Positions 9,162 through 18,599 of a DNA stretch of 64,000 bases are shown piece after piece. Position 1 is the stretch's first letter; the number at the start of each line of letters is the position of its first letter. Origin of the DNA: Pannonibacter indicus (GTDB taxonomy: Bacteria > Pseudomonadota > Alphaproteobacteria > Rhizobiales > Stappiaceae); assembly GCF_001418225.1 (NCBI RefSeq), contig NZ_LIPT01000011.1:60225-124224 (forward strand). Reading direction: 5' to 3'. The notes beneath the pieces are model-generated. The model was not told the origin of the DNA and made no database searches. It was given only the letters and a program-made list of their open reading frames with translations. A program made the translations under genes and the position numbers.

Positions 9162-10286
9162 TCACCTCACCCGCGAGGAGACATCGATCTCCCGCTGCCA
9201 TTCGCGCCACATGGCGACCAGCAGGGCCATCAGCACCGGGCCGACGAAAAGGCCGACGATGCCCATGGTCTTCACGCCGCCGATGAGGCCGAAGAAGGTG
9301 GGCAGGAACGGCAGTTTCACCGGGCCGCCGACGAGCAGCGGGCGGATCGTCTTGTCGACGATGAAAAGCTCCGTCGTGCCCCAGATGAACAGGGCAACGC
9401 CGGCGACCGTGGATCCGCTGGCCACCAGATAGACGGAGACCAATGAGAAGGCCAAGGGGGCGCCGCCGGGAATAAGCGCCATGAAGCCGGTGATGACGCC
9501 AAGCGTCACCGGTGACGGCACCCCGGCGATGGCATAGGCAATGCCGAGAACGATGCCCTCGCCGATGGCGATCAGCGTCATGCCAGTGACGGTGGAACTG
9601 ATGGTGGCGGGCACGACGCGCGACAGCCGGTCCCAGCGCTCCGGCAGGATGCGCTGGCCCACCCGGTCGATCTGCGCAGCGATCTTTTCCCCGTCCCGGT
9701 AGAGGATGAAGAGGGCGATCAGCATGAAAACCAGCGTCAGCGCCAGATGAAACGCCATGGTGCCGGCAGTCAGAATGCCCCGGTAGATGGTGCCGATATT
9801 GGCGCCGCTGACGAGCTGGATGAGTTCACCGATGGCGCCCGGATGACCGATATACTTGTCCCACTGAATGGTGAGCCAGGGCCCCGCCTGCGGCAGGTTG
9901 GCAATCCAGTCCGGCACCGCCTCGCCCTGCTGGTTCACCGCGATAGCCCAGCTGATCCAGGACTGGGATTCGCCCACCGCATAGACCATGGCATAGGTGA
10001 CCGGCGCGACGATGAAACCGATGATCATCAGCACCATCAGGCTTGCGGCCAGAATGCGCCCGCAGGCCAGGCGCCGCTCGATCAGCCGCAGCAGCGGCCA
10101 GCTGGCAAAGGCAATCACGGTCGCCGCCAGCACCGGCACGATGAAGCCGTGGAAGAACCAGATGGAGGCACCGAGCACGAACAGCAGCAGCCACCGTGCG
10201 GCGGCCATGTCTGTAATCAACGGGCGGCGCACACGGGCAGTCACATCCTGTGTGACTGGCACGTTTTCCTTCACTGAGTGATCCAT
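9162..10286 (-). CDS. AI-2E family transporter (UPF0118/YdiK-like permease)
   Basis: A 374-residue polytopic membrane protein. The N-terminal hydrophobic hairpin (WLLLFVLGASIWFFHGFIVP) and the C-terminal helices with GVITGFMALIPGGAPLAF and PLLVGGPVKLPFLPTFFGLI are diagnostic of the AI-2E/PurR-regulated permease family. The start at 10286 (MDHSVKEN) is preferred; the frame stays open for 40 more codons upstream, but that stretch has no family likeness. Members export or import diverse solutes, and the substrate here is unknown. It diverges from the ureide genes. Confidence 0.85.
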   Translation of the reverse strand: MDHSVKENVPVTQDVTARVRRPLITDMAAARWLLLFVLGASIWFFHGFIVPVLAATVIAFASWPLLRLIERRLACGRILAASLMVLMIIGFIVAPVTYAMVYAVGESQSWISWAIAVNQQGEAVPDWIANLPQAGPWLTIQWDKYIGHPGAIGELIQLVSGANIGTIYRGILTAGTMAFHLALTLVFMLIALFILYRDGEKIAAQIDRVGQRILPERWDRLSRVVPATISSTVTGMTLIAIGEGIVLGIAYAIAGVPSPVTLGVITGFMALIPGGAPLAFSLVSVYLVASGSTVAGVALFIWGTTELFIVDKTIRPLLVGGPVKLPFLPTFFGLIGGVKTMGIVGLFVGPVLMALLVAMWREWQREIDVSSRVR

Positions 10287-10674
10287 GACGGAATCGGGTC
10301 CGATCTCTTCCTGCTCCGGCGTCCCGGCCGCCCATTGCGGGCCTCGCTGCGGGGCGTTTTCCCCGCCTGCGCAATCTGCCGCCGCCTCGTGCCGGAAAGA
10401 TGGCAAATCGCGGGGCCGATTGCCACCGCCATCACCCGATCAGGCGCAAAAAATCCATGGAGTGCAAATGACTGGTCAACGTGCCGCAGACAGACCCGCC
10501 CATGTGCCGCTCCAGCCCGTCCTTCCGCTGGGCATCTTGCCGCCTTTTTGCGCTGAACCAGTCTTTGAATGTGGCGCCGGGGGCTCGCCAGCCTTCAGCT
10601 TTCCGGTCTAAGGTGGCGCGAAAGGCCCGCAACGGGCCCGCCATCTTTCATAAAACCCACCTTCGAGAGACATC
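10287..10674. other. Divergent intergenic region
   Basis: This 388-nt gap separates the leftward AI-2E gene from rightward allE and must hold both promoters. Weak open frames in it lack recognisable protein sequence. No clear operator, riboswitch or terminator was identified by eye. Confidence 0.4.
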
Positions 10675-11501
<827 letters not shown>

Positions 11502-11505
<4 letters not shown>

Positions 11506-12026
11506 CACGGGCCGCGGAAACGGCATCCGGCCCCCACCTGCCCCGGATCGTCACCGAGCCGCTGACGGCAGAAGCCTTTCATCCCTTCGGCGATGTGCTG
11601 GAGGCGGAGGGCGCGCCGGACCGGCTGATCAATCAGGGCCTGTGCGGCCGCTTTCACGACCGGGCGCGGCTTGATTTCGGACCGGGCGGGCGGGCGGGGC
11701 TTTCCCTCTTCAAGGCCGAACCGCGCACCCTGCCCTACCGGCTGGAGATGCTGGAGCGCCATCCGGACGGCAGCCAGGCCTTCGTGCCGATGAGCCTCAC
11801 GTCCTTCCTCGTCATCGCCGCAGAGGATGAGAATGGCCGCCCCGGCACGCCCCGCGCTTTCCTCACCCGGCCCGGTCAGGCCATCAACCTTTTGCGCGGC
11901 ACATGGCACGGGGTGCTGACACCGCTGGAAGCGCCCGGTCTCTTTGCCGTCATCGACCGCATTGGCAGCAGCGCCAATCTGGAAGAGCACTGGCTCGACA
12001 CGCCTTTCGAGGTCACGCGCGGCTGA
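11502..12026 (+). CDS. allA: Ureidoglycolate lyase
   Basis: A 174-residue protein with AllA family features: EPLTAEAFHPFGDVLEA at the start, LSLFKAEPRTLPYRLEMLER and HPDGSQAFVPM in the middle, and WHGVLTPLEAPGLFAVIDR near the end. AllA splits ureidoglycolate into glyoxylate and urea. It starts on the allE stop codon (ATGA), so the two ureide steps are translationally coupled. No other allantoin genes are in the window. Confidence 0.93.
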
Positions 12027-12443
12027 GCGGATACCGTCCGGCCGCACATCTGCCCCCAGCGTTTTCCAGTCTTTTCATGTCTTTCCTCGCCAACTTCTTC
12101 CACCGTGGTGAACAAAGCGTCACCACGGTCCTGAGAAGTGTAAGCAGCGGGGGCTGATTCCAAACTGCTTTCAGCCGCTTCCTGCTTAAGCGGATGTAAA
12201 TTTTACATCTGGTTAGAGTCTTGTTTGAATTGCATTAAGTTAAAGTTTTAACGGCCCTTTCAGCCCGTCCGGGCAGTATTTCCCTCAAGGAAGCAGGCAA
12301 TCTCCGCAAAGATGGAGCTGCTTCCAGACCAAGGCACACAGAAGCCTCAAAGAGCGCCGGGCCGAAGTCATCAACAGGGACGACGACAAAACACTGCAAG
12401 GGCAGGACCTCCGCAAGGCGGGGTTTGAAGACAGGGACCTCAA
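12027..12443. other. Intergenic region with an AT-rich palindrome
   Basis: This 417-nt gap separates allA from the small Sel1 gene. It includes GATGTAAA-T-TTTACATC at 12193-12209, an 8-bp dyad with one central base, followed by an AT-rich stretch to about 12245. That looks like an operator/promoter region for the downstream gene. No credible ORF was seen. Confidence 0.45.
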
Positions 12444-12719
12444 ATGGCACGTTTTGAAATGCACCAGGCCGGCATGGCCATCATGGGCGGCACCGACGCC
12501 TGCACCCCGGCCAGCATCCTCTTCCAGATGGGCCTTGATTGCGCAGCCGGCCGCACCGGCACCGCTGATCTCGTCAGCGCCCACAAGTGGTTCAACCTTG
12601 CCGCCATGAAAGGCAACACGGAGGCCGCGCGCTACCGCAAGGAAATTTCCGGCGAAATGACGGCCGCAGACATTGCCACGGCCCAGCGCCTCGCCCGCGA
12701 ATGGCTGCGCCTGCAGTGA
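12444..12719 (+). CDS. Small SEL1-like repeat protein
   Basis: A 91-residue protein containing one SEL1-type helical hairpin around residues 25-60 (LFQMGLDCAAG, then SAHKWFNLAAMKGNTEAARY) and a C-terminal helix ending in AREWLRLQ. Single-repeat proteins of this kind are common in Rhizobiales-type alphaproteobacteria and have no assigned reaction; repeats of this class usually mediate protein contacts. It stands alone behind an AT-rich leader. Confidence 0.7.
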   Translation: MARFEMHQAGMAIMGGTDACTPASILFQMGLDCAAGRTGTADLVSAHKWFNLAAMKGNTEAARYRKEISGEMTAADIATAQRLAREWLRLQ

Positions 12720-12956
12720 CACAGCGCACCGGACAGCGCCCTCCGGCCAAAGCGACCGGCGCACCGGCAAAGCATGATCACTCAGTTTCAAGGTGACGGG
12801 CTGGCCGCCAGTTCCGCGACAGCCGGCCTTTTTCTGCGGTTCTTGCCCCGGCAAGACACGAGTTTTCCCCAACCTGCTGAACCGCCTTCCAGAATCCACT
12901 GCCCCTTGCGCAAATCACTTGCATTCAGCGCAAGATCCTTTATCAGGGTCTCCACT

Positions 12957-13047
12957 GGAGAGGTGGCCGAGTGGTCGAAGGCGCTCCCCTGCTAAGGGAG
13001 TAGACGTCAAAAGCGTCTCGTGGGTTCGAATCCCATCCTCTCCGCCA
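12957..13047 (+). tRNA. tRNA-Ser (anticodon GCT)
   Basis: A class II tRNA with acceptor stem GGAGAGG / CCTCTCC, the anticodon loop CTGCTAA flanked by CTCCC/GGGAG (anticodon GCT at 12991-12993), a long variable arm, the T-loop GTTCGAATC and an encoded CCA at 13045-13047. It reads AGC/AGU serine codons. A short GC hairpin followed by a T-rich run at about 13073-13103 may terminate it. Confidence 0.97.
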
Positions 13048-13367
13048 TTATCTTGTAGCGAACCCGAGATGAGCCTCCCGTTGGGGGCCATTTTCTTTTT
13101 GTTTCAAAGGCGCTTAGCCGAGACGCCCGAACCTCGGAGACTGGCGCCGGGTCCACTTTCTGTCTCCGAACAGCCCTCCGTCTCTAACCGAGCGAACCTC
13201 GCCCGGCCCGGTTCGGTCAATGAAAGCACAGTTTTCTCAATCGCCTGGCTTATGGCTCCACCTGATGGGTTTCCGGCGCTTGCGTCGGCAGGCGGGCCGA
13301 GAGAGACAGCCCGTGGTGGGCATAGTGCTGTGTTTCGATGCGAGCGTCTGGGTAAACCCACACACCC
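13048..13367. other. Junction between tRNA-Ser and the prophage left end
   Basis: About 320 nt. The first 55 nt contain a weak hairpin and T-rich tail suited to ending the tRNA transcript. The rest has only short incoherent frames. The left attachment site of the prophage should lie in or near this stretch. No direct repeat with the right boundary region (53.7-54.2 kb) was found by eye, so the exact border is not set. Confidence 0.4.
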
Positions 13368-14021
13368 TCAATGGCGTGTCGGCTTGGCCGTGCCTACCGT
13401 GCCCATCAGCTGCCGCCGAGCGCGTGTGCAGTCCAGAACGACGCGATTAATCTCGGTATCCGCGATCCGGGTCATTTCCCGCAGGTGCTTCATCGTCGTG
13501 GCGATTTCGGATGACTCCGCAGGCTTGGCGGCATCGCTGGCGACCTCGTGGATGCCAGCGAATAGGGCGCGCATCTCACCGAGGATGTCGAGCGAGGCGG
13601 ATGCCTTCTGTGGCAGGTCGAGGACTTCCGCGCCGTTGAAAAGCCCCTCGACGAACCCGTCGAGTTCCTGCCGACGTATCAGCGCCAATCCTGCGAGCCC
13701 GACCCTGCTTTCCTGCACCGTGGGTCGAACCAGGCGGAAGGGCTCGCTGCGCCTCTGGTGACGCGTGAGGGAGTTCCAGAGGCCATTTACGAGCACGCCG
13801 ATCAGCTCGTTGACTGCATCGAGGCTTTCGAACTCGGGAAGTTCGCCGCCCCACAGGTTCTTCACGACGGCGATCGGCGAGGCCGACATAGATGGCGTCG
13901 CAATATTTCCCAGGAATCGTGTTCTGACTTCGTGAAACGGAACCGGGCACGCGTAGGCTTCGAGTAGAGCGCGGACCTTTTTCTCGTCAACGGCAGGCGG
14001 CGGTCTTTTAGCAAGAGACAT
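13368..14021 (-). CDS. Conserved hypothetical protein at the prophage left end
   Basis: A 217-residue protein, mostly helical and hydrophilic, with GGELPEFESLDAVNELIGVL and GLWNSLTRHQ in the first half and a charged helical C-terminal half. The layout recalls UPF0149/YecA-like proteins only faintly, and no metal-binding tail is present, so no function is claimed. The ATG at 14021 is chosen over an in-frame GTG five codons upstream. It is the leftmost gene in the same direction as the recombinase block, so it probably belongs to the prophage. Confidence 0.55.
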   Translation of the reverse strand: MSLAKRPPPAVDEKKVRALLEAYACPVPFHEVRTRFLGNIATPSMSASPIAVVKNLWGGELPEFESLDAVNELIGVLVNGLWNSLTRHQRRSEPFRLVRPTVQESRVGLAGLALIRRQELDGFVEGLFNGAEVLDLPQKASASLDILGEMRALFAGIHEVASDAAKPAESSEIATTMKHLREMTRIADTEINRVVLDCTRARRQLMGTVGTAKPTRH

Positions 14022-14105
14022 GAAGCGACGGCTCACTGTTCGAGTGCGACCCGTTCTTTATGCCTTGACGGCGTTACGTGCGCCATCCCTCCAAGCGCGG
14101 TCGGC

Positions 14106-14489
14106 TCAATCGAAAACGCGCCGCATCTGCTCCACCCACGGCCGGTCGGCGACGGCCACAAGGTCGTTCAGCGAAAGCGCCAGCGGCACGCGCCTGATGA
14201 CGAGGTGTTCGAGCACCTCCGGCGACAGATAGGCGAGCCGCATCATGCGGCTCACGAACCGGTCGGAGACCTTTTCGGCCGCGGCGATGTCCTGAATGGT
14301 GGAAGCGACACCGGATTCCAGCTGCCGCCGCCAGTTCCAGGCGCGGGCGATGGCGCGCAGCACATGCGGATCCTGCGCCCGCCCATCCCGTAAAGTTACC
14401 TCGTCGGGCGGCAGGATCTTCGGTCGCCCATTACGTTTGCGGATCGTCAGGGGGATGACGACGCGGATGGTGTTCGTCGAGTCGGTCAT
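14106..14489 (-). CDS. Small HTH-like protein coupled to the serine recombinase
   Basis: A 127-residue basic protein whose ATG overlaps the recombinase stop (4 nt), so both are translated together. Residues about 60-90 (ASTIQDIAAAEKVSDRFVSR) read as a helix-turn-helix resembling a sigma-4/ParB-type HTH; MMRLAYLSPEVLEHLV follows. A DNA-binding helper or directionality role for recombination is inferred from this linkage. No specific family function is known to me. Confidence 0.65.
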   Translation of the reverse strand: MTDSTNTIRVVIPLTIRKRNGRPKILPPDEVTLRDGRAQDPHVLRAIARAWNWRRQLESGVASTIQDIAAAEKVSDRFVSRMMRLAYLSPEVLEHLVIRRVPLALSLNDLVAVADRPWVEQMRRVFD

Positions 14490-15811
14490 GCGTGGGCCTC
14501 CGTCTGGCGGGGCGCCATCATGTCCCGCAGGACCGAGCCCAGCCCTTCATGGCGCAAATCGACGGCGATGCCGTCTTCGCCGACGGTCACCCGTTCGACC
14601 AAAAGCTGGACGATGCGGGTCTGCTCCGCCGGGTAGAGCGCCGCCCAGAGCTGGTCGAACTCGCCGAGCGCCTGGACAACCGCCTTCTCATCGACCGTCG
14701 GGCTATCTTCGCGAAGGGCCTTGATCGTCCGCGCCGCTATCTCGGGCGTCGCGATCATGCGGCGAATTTCGCCGATGACGGCATCCTCAACCATGCCGGC
14801 GGGAAGGCGCTGCGGCCCTGCGGCATCCGTGGTGCGGTTCCGGATCAGGTCCATCGAGGTGTAGTAGCGATAAAGCTTGCTGCCCTTCTTCGTTGCCGTC
14901 GGCGTCATCGCCGTGCCGGTGTCGGTGAAGATTAGCCCCTTCAGCAGTGCCGGTGTCTGCGCGCGCGTGTTGGCGGCGCGTTGGCGTGGGCTTGTCTGCA
15001 GGATGGCATGTACCTTGTCCCATAGCGCGCGGTCGATGATGGCCTCATGCTCGCCGGGATAGCTGGCGCCCTTGTGCACCGCTTCACCGATATAGACCCG
15101 GTTGTTCAGGAGCTTGTAGAGAAAGCCCTTGTCGATCGGCTTACCGCGCCGGGTGCGTACATTCTCGGCTGCAAGGGTTTTCGCCAGCACGGTGGCCGAG
15201 CCTATGGTAACGAATCGATCGAAGATCATCCGGACCGTTGCGGCTTCCGATTCCTCGATCAGCAGCTTGCGGTTTTCGACACGATAGCCGAGCGGCACGA
15301 AGCCGCCCATCCACATGCCGCGTTTGCGCGAGGCAGCAATCTTGTCGCGGATGCGTTCGCCGATCACCTCGCGCTCGAACTGGGCGAAGGAGAGCAGGAT
15401 GTTGAGCGTCAGCCGCCCCATCGACGTCGTGGTGTTGAAGGACTGGGTGACCGAAACGAACGTCACCTGATTGCGGTCGAACACCTCGACCAGCTTCGCA
15501 AAGTCCATCAGCGAACGAGAGAGCCGGTCAATCTTGTAGACGACGATGACGTCGATGAGCCCGGCTTCGACATCGGCCAGCAGTCGCTGCAGCGCCGGCC
15601 GCTCCAGCGTGCCGCCGGAATGACCGCCGTCATCATAGCGCTCGCGGATGGCGACAAAACCTTCCGAGCGCTGACTGGCGATATAGGCCTCGCAGGATTC
15701 GCGTTGGGCGTCGAGCGAGTTGAACTCCATGTCGAGGCCTTCCTCGCTCGATTTGCGGGTATAGATGGCGCAGCGCAGACGGCGGATAGGACGAGTATCG
15801 ATATCCATCAT
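14486..15811 (-). CDS. Large serine recombinase (phage integrase-type)
   Basis: A 441-residue site-specific recombinase. The resolvase N-terminal domain (about 12-165) carries the nucleophile region YTRKSSEEG (Ser21/22), the conserved EEGLDMEFNSLDAQ and DVIVVYKIDRLSRS. The recombinase domain follows (about 185-290). Where related enzymes have a Cys-rich zinc ribbon, this one has GLIFTDTGTAMTPT with no cysteines, as in the DUF2924-associated subclass. It overlaps DUF2924 upstream (ATGA) and the HTH-like gene downstream. It is the only recombinase gene in the prophage and so the likely integration enzyme. Confidence 0.9.
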   Translation of the reverse strand: MMDIDTRPIRRLRCAIYTRKSSEEGLDMEFNSLDAQRESCEAYIASQRSEGFVAIRERYDDGGHSGGTLERPALQRLLADVEAGLIDVIVVYKIDRLSRSLMDFAKLVEVFDRNQVTFVSVTQSFNTTTSMGRLTLNILLSFAQFEREVIGERIRDKIAASRKRGMWMGGFVPLGYRVENRKLLIEESEAATVRMIFDRFVTIGSATVLAKTLAAENVRTRRGKPIDKGFLYKLLNNRVYIGEAVHKGASYPGEHEAIIDRALWDKVHAILQTSPRQRAANTRAQTPALLKGLIFTDTGTAMTPTATKKGSKLYRYYTSMDLIRNRTTDAAGPQRLPAGMVEDAVIGEIRRMIATPEIAARTIKALREDSPTVDEKAVVQALGEFDQLWAALYPAEQTRIVQLLVERVTVGEDGIAVDLRHEGLGSVLRDMMAPRQTEAHA

Positions 15812-16320
15812 ACCCGCTCCTGCTTGCGCTCTCGCAGCCCGAAGAAGCGATAGCCGTTCCATTGTGTTCCGGTGATTGCCTTGGCCACAGCCGACAGCGA
15901 TTTGAACTTGCGCCCCTGCCAGCCGAAGCCGTCCTTCATCACGGTGACGGTGTGTTCGACGCCGTCCCATTCGCGGACCAGCCGCGTGCCGGCGACCGGA
16001 TTGCGTGGATCGGCAATGATCGCCTTGCGGTCAGATTTGCCGTCAATTTCATCGGCCAGCAAGTCCAGCGTCCGCCGCGTCTCGCGGGACAGGCCGCCGA
16101 GGGTCAGTTCCTGAATGCGCCAGGCCAGCCGCAACTCGAGATAGCCACGGCTGTTGTTTGGTGCCGGGCTGGCGAACAGCGCCTCCCACTCGACCTTCAG
16201 TTCCTTGACCGACATGCGCTTCAGCGCCGCCAGCCTGGCCAACACCGATGCATGAGCAGCGGTGCTCTCGCGCTGCTGTTTCGTTTCGGGTCCGGTCCGC
16301 TTCGTCATTTCCGGCATCAT
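15808..16320 (-). CDS. DUF2924 domain protein
   Basis: A 170-residue protein with LARLAALKRMSVKELKVEWE near the N-terminus, YLELRLAWRIQELTLGGLS in the middle and a C-terminal GTQWNGYRFFGLRER. This is the DUF2924 family, which is repeatedly found next to this class of serine recombinase. The C-terminal part resembles a small DNA-binding fold. Starts and stops overlap neighbours on both sides by 4 nt, so it is part of one translationally coupled integration operon. Its biochemical role is not established. Confidence 0.85.
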   Translation of the reverse strand: MMPEMTKRTGPETKQQRESTAAHASVLARLAALKRMSVKELKVEWEALFASPAPNNSRGYLELRLAWRIQELTLGGLSRETRRTLDLLADEIDGKSDRKAIIADPRNPVAGTRLVREWDGVEHTVTVMKDGFGWQGRKFKSLSAVAKAITGTQWNGYRFFGLRERKQERV

Positions 16321-16541
16321 TGCCCTCCAACTCGGTTGCTCGGTTTGCGACGACCAACACGGCGTTTGAGGGCGAGAATGTCGAATGAACTGTCTCGGCT
16401 GGCGGCAGATAAATGACTGGACTGTTCGGCCAGGATGCGCCTCAGCCCGGCGGCGAGGATCTGGCCGACTTCGACAAGTCGCTCGTCAGTCGTCATGCGC
16501 TCGGGCGACAAGGGGTTCGGTGCGGAGAAAATGTCGTGCAT
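16317..16541 (-). CDS. Small protein heading the integration operon
   Basis: A 74-residue protein starting MHDIFSAPNPLSPERMTTDE. The first half (ERLVEVGQILAAGLRRI) is a predicted amphipathic helix and the tail is basic. Small proteins with this opening regularly precede DUF2924 in related elements. The ATG at 16541 fits better than the ATG seven codons upstream. It overlaps the DUF2924 start by 4 nt. Function unknown. Confidence 0.65.
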   Translation of the reverse strand: MHDIFSAPNPLSPERMTTDERLVEVGQILAAGLRRILAEQSSHLSAASRDSSFDILALKRRVGRRKPSNRVGGQ

Positions 16542-16700
16542 GAGACCGTTCGCAATCAACAATGATCAGCAAACGGTAGGCGCGAAATCTGGAAACACAA
16601 GTTATTTCAATTGCTTGTCTGGCTGCCGCGTAATCATAAGTGCTGGATCGAAGCGCGCACCGGTGGAAAAGTGCTGACGCCAGGCAAGAACCCGGCCGAC

Positions 16701-17369
16701 TCAGATCTCCCGGCCGAACCAGCGGATTCGTCCGATGATCCTGATCTCTTCGGCGGTGCGCTCATAGGGGCTGTAGAAGGTGTTGTCGGAAATGATCCGC
16801 ACCTGCGGCGGCTCCGAATTCGGGATGTGCTCGAGGCGCTTGGCGACGAGCCCCATGCCGTCGAACAGCACGAAGATGCCTGGCGGGGTCGGCATGCAGC
16901 GTGCAAGGTCGACCAGCACGACGTCCCCGTCGTGCAAGGTCGGCATCATGCTGTCGCCCTCGACATGCATGATGCGCAGGTTTGCCGGATTGGCGCGCAG
17001 GCGATGCGTGATCCACGAGCTCCGGAAATGGTAGGGTTCGCCGTTCTCCACTTCGTCCGCGACGAGCTTGCCGCCGCCCATCGAGGCCGTGACCTGGACC
17101 GACGGGATTGCCACGAAGGCATCCGCCTCGTCTTCCATGACCGGCTCATCCCCCTCGATCATGCCCTTGCCATGCAGGAGCCAGTTGCGATCGACCTTGA
17201 TGATCGCGGCGACCTTGTCGAGCTTCTCGAGGTTCGGCCGCTCCGAACGCCCGCGCATGATGTCATAGACGAAGGACCGGTTGACGCGCGCCTGTTCGGC
17301 CACCTCGCGCGCGTTCAGCCCCAGCTGCTCGGCTCGGGCTCTCAGTCGTTCGGCAAGCGTGATGGTCAT
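16701..17369 (-). CDS. Phage repressor: Xre HTH plus S24/LexA-like domain
   Basis: A 222-residue protein. An Xre-type HTH occupies residues 1-65 (NAREVAEQARVNRSFVYDIM), and a LexA-like S24 domain follows (about 85-222). The catalytic dyad is present: Ser140 in EGDSMMPTL and Lys177 in GLVAKRLE. At the usual self-cleavage position the family ASAGxG sequence reads ASMGGG, so cleavage may be impaired. It faces away from the rightward early genes across a 105-nt control region, as expected for the lysogeny repressor. Confidence 0.9.
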   Translation of the reverse strand: MTITLAERLRARAEQLGLNAREVAEQARVNRSFVYDIMRGRSERPNLEKLDKVAAIIKVDRNWLLHGKGMIEGDEPVMEDEADAFVAIPSVQVTASMGGGKLVADEVENGEPYHFRSSWITHRLRANPANLRIMHVEGDSMMPTLHDGDVVLVDLARCMPTPPGIFVLFDGMGLVAKRLEHIPNSEPPQVRIISDNTFYSPYERTAEEIRIIGRIRWFGREI

Positions 17370-17474
17370 GGATCCGGTCCGTAATGTGGATTTTGTGGAT
17401 TAAAATGGATTGATTCATCCGCGTCAAGCAAATAGAACATAACAAGAACGATATTTTGGGCAGGGGCGCGCAGA
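17370..17474. promoter_or_regulatory. Divergent control region with TGGATT repeats
   Basis: Three direct TGGATT copies at 17387, 17396 and 17406 are spaced 9-10 bp apart, about one DNA turn. They are followed by an AT-rich stretch up to the start of the rightward gene. The position between the repressor and the first early gene suggests repressor operators and two divergent promoters. This is inference from spacing and location. Confidence 0.5.
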
Positions 17475-18164
17475 ATGGCGACCATCGAGAAGGACTATTT
17501 CGCGCTGGAGGAACTGGAAGAGCGCTGGGAGGTGCCGCAGCGGGACCTGGTCTATCTGGCCGAGAATGGCCTGCTGAAGGTGTCGGTTCGTCTCTATGGC
17601 GTCCACCTCGAGCAAGGCAGCTACGAGGAGGTCGACGAGGGCCAGTGGTGCAGCATCCCCCACAGCCAGGCTCCCTTTCACGGGCTCCAGGACCTGCGCA
17701 CCCATGACGCCTACCGGCTGTTTCACGAGGGCGCGCTGCGCATCGATCGCTTCGATGCGCCAAGGGATCGGTACTGCGTCGTGCTGCGACCCGAGGACGG
17801 GATCATGATCCGCAAGGACGAGTTGGTCGTCCGACGCGAGGAGCGCGACCGCGCCGAAGCCAGGCATGGTCTGGGCGGCACGCAGCGAACATCCGGAATC
17901 GTCTTCGAGCAACGGCACGATTTCAGCGAGATCGTTCTCGGGGAGCGAACCTTCGTGCTCGGCCAGATCCAGGCGCGCGTCGTGCGCATCCTGCATGAGG
18001 CGGCCATGCGCGGCGTTCCATGGCAGCCCGGCAAGGCGGTGCTGGCCGAGGCCGGCTCCTCCTGCACACGCCTGTCGGACCTGTTCAAGAGGCAGCCGGA
18101 ATGGCGCAAGCTGATCCAGTCCGATCAGCGCGGCCGCTATCGGCTCAATATCCGTTTCTCCTGA
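17475..18164 (+). CDS. First rightward early gene, hypothetical
   Basis: A 229-residue acidic protein with no family I can name. The N-terminus (ALEELEERWEVPQRDLVYLA) looks like a small MerR/HTH-like module. A beta-rich middle follows, then a C-terminal segment FVLGQIQARVVRILHEAAMR with EWRKLIQSD, suggestive of a winged-helix replication or regulatory domain. It is transcribed divergently from the repressor and ends at an intrinsic terminator, which fits an early regulatory role, but none is proven. Confidence 0.6.
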   Translation: MATIEKDYFALEELEERWEVPQRDLVYLAENGLLKVSVRLYGVHLEQGSYEEVDEGQWCSIPHSQAPFHGLQDLRTHDAYRLFHEGALRIDRFDAPRDRYCVVLRPEDGIMIRKDELVVRREERDRAEARHGLGGTQRTSGIVFEQRHDFSEIVLGERTFVLGQIQARVVRILHEAAMRGVPWQPGKAVLAEAGSSCTRLSDLFKRQPEWRKLIQSDQRGRYRLNIRFS

Positions 18165-18178
18165 CCCCCCTCCCGCAA

Positions 18179-18202
18179 GCCCGGGCTCGTCGGGCGTTTT
18201 CA
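18179..18202 (+). terminator. Intrinsic terminator
   Basis: Stem GCCCG / CGGGC with a 7-nt loop followed by GTTTTCATTT, 15 nt after the preceding stop codon. A plain rho-independent terminator separating the first early gene from the replication module. Confidence 0.6.
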
Positions 18203-18379
18203 TTTCTGCATGCCGGCAACATCCCCTCCCGTCCCCTTCTCATCCCCCTCTCGATCCCCCATTGCGCGTAGCAGACGGTGATTCCGATCCCCTGACGATC
18301 CACTTCCGATCCCGACGACACCAATCTCATCCTACGCCATCCTCTCCGCAGGTTTTCGTCAGACCCCAAGGAGAACGAG

Positions 18380-18589
18380 ATGGCTACCAGACACCTCTCC
18401 CAGATCGAGCTCGCCGCTCGCTGGAACATTTCGCACCGTACGCTCGAACGCTGGCGCTGGACGGGTGAAGGCCCGCAATACGTCAAGCTCGGCGGCCGCG
18501 TCGTCTACCGGCTCGAGGATGTCGAAGCCTACGAGGCCGAGCAGATCCGCCAGAGCACTGCCAGCTACCGCCACCAGGCTTCGGCGTGA
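18380..18589 (+). CDS. AlpA/excisionase-like HTH protein
   Basis: A 69-residue protein that is almost entirely a MerR-like winged helix-turn-helix (HTH_17): LSQIELAARWNISHRTLERW, then GPQYVKLGGRVVYRLEDVEA. Proteins of this type act as excisionases or early activators in phages and islands. It is preceded by a good AAGGAGAACGAG ribosome-binding region. It opens the replication module. Confidence 0.82.
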   Translation: MATRHLSQIELAARWNISHRTLERWRWTGEGPQYVKLGGRVVYRLEDVEAYEAEQIRQSTASYRHQASA

Positions 18590-18599
18590 GGGTGCGGCG

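Noticed and set aside
12957..13047. tRNA-Ser as the prophage attachment site
   Set aside because: No tyrosine integrase is present and no copy of the tRNA 3' end was seen at the right end; serine recombinases do not usually use tRNA genes.
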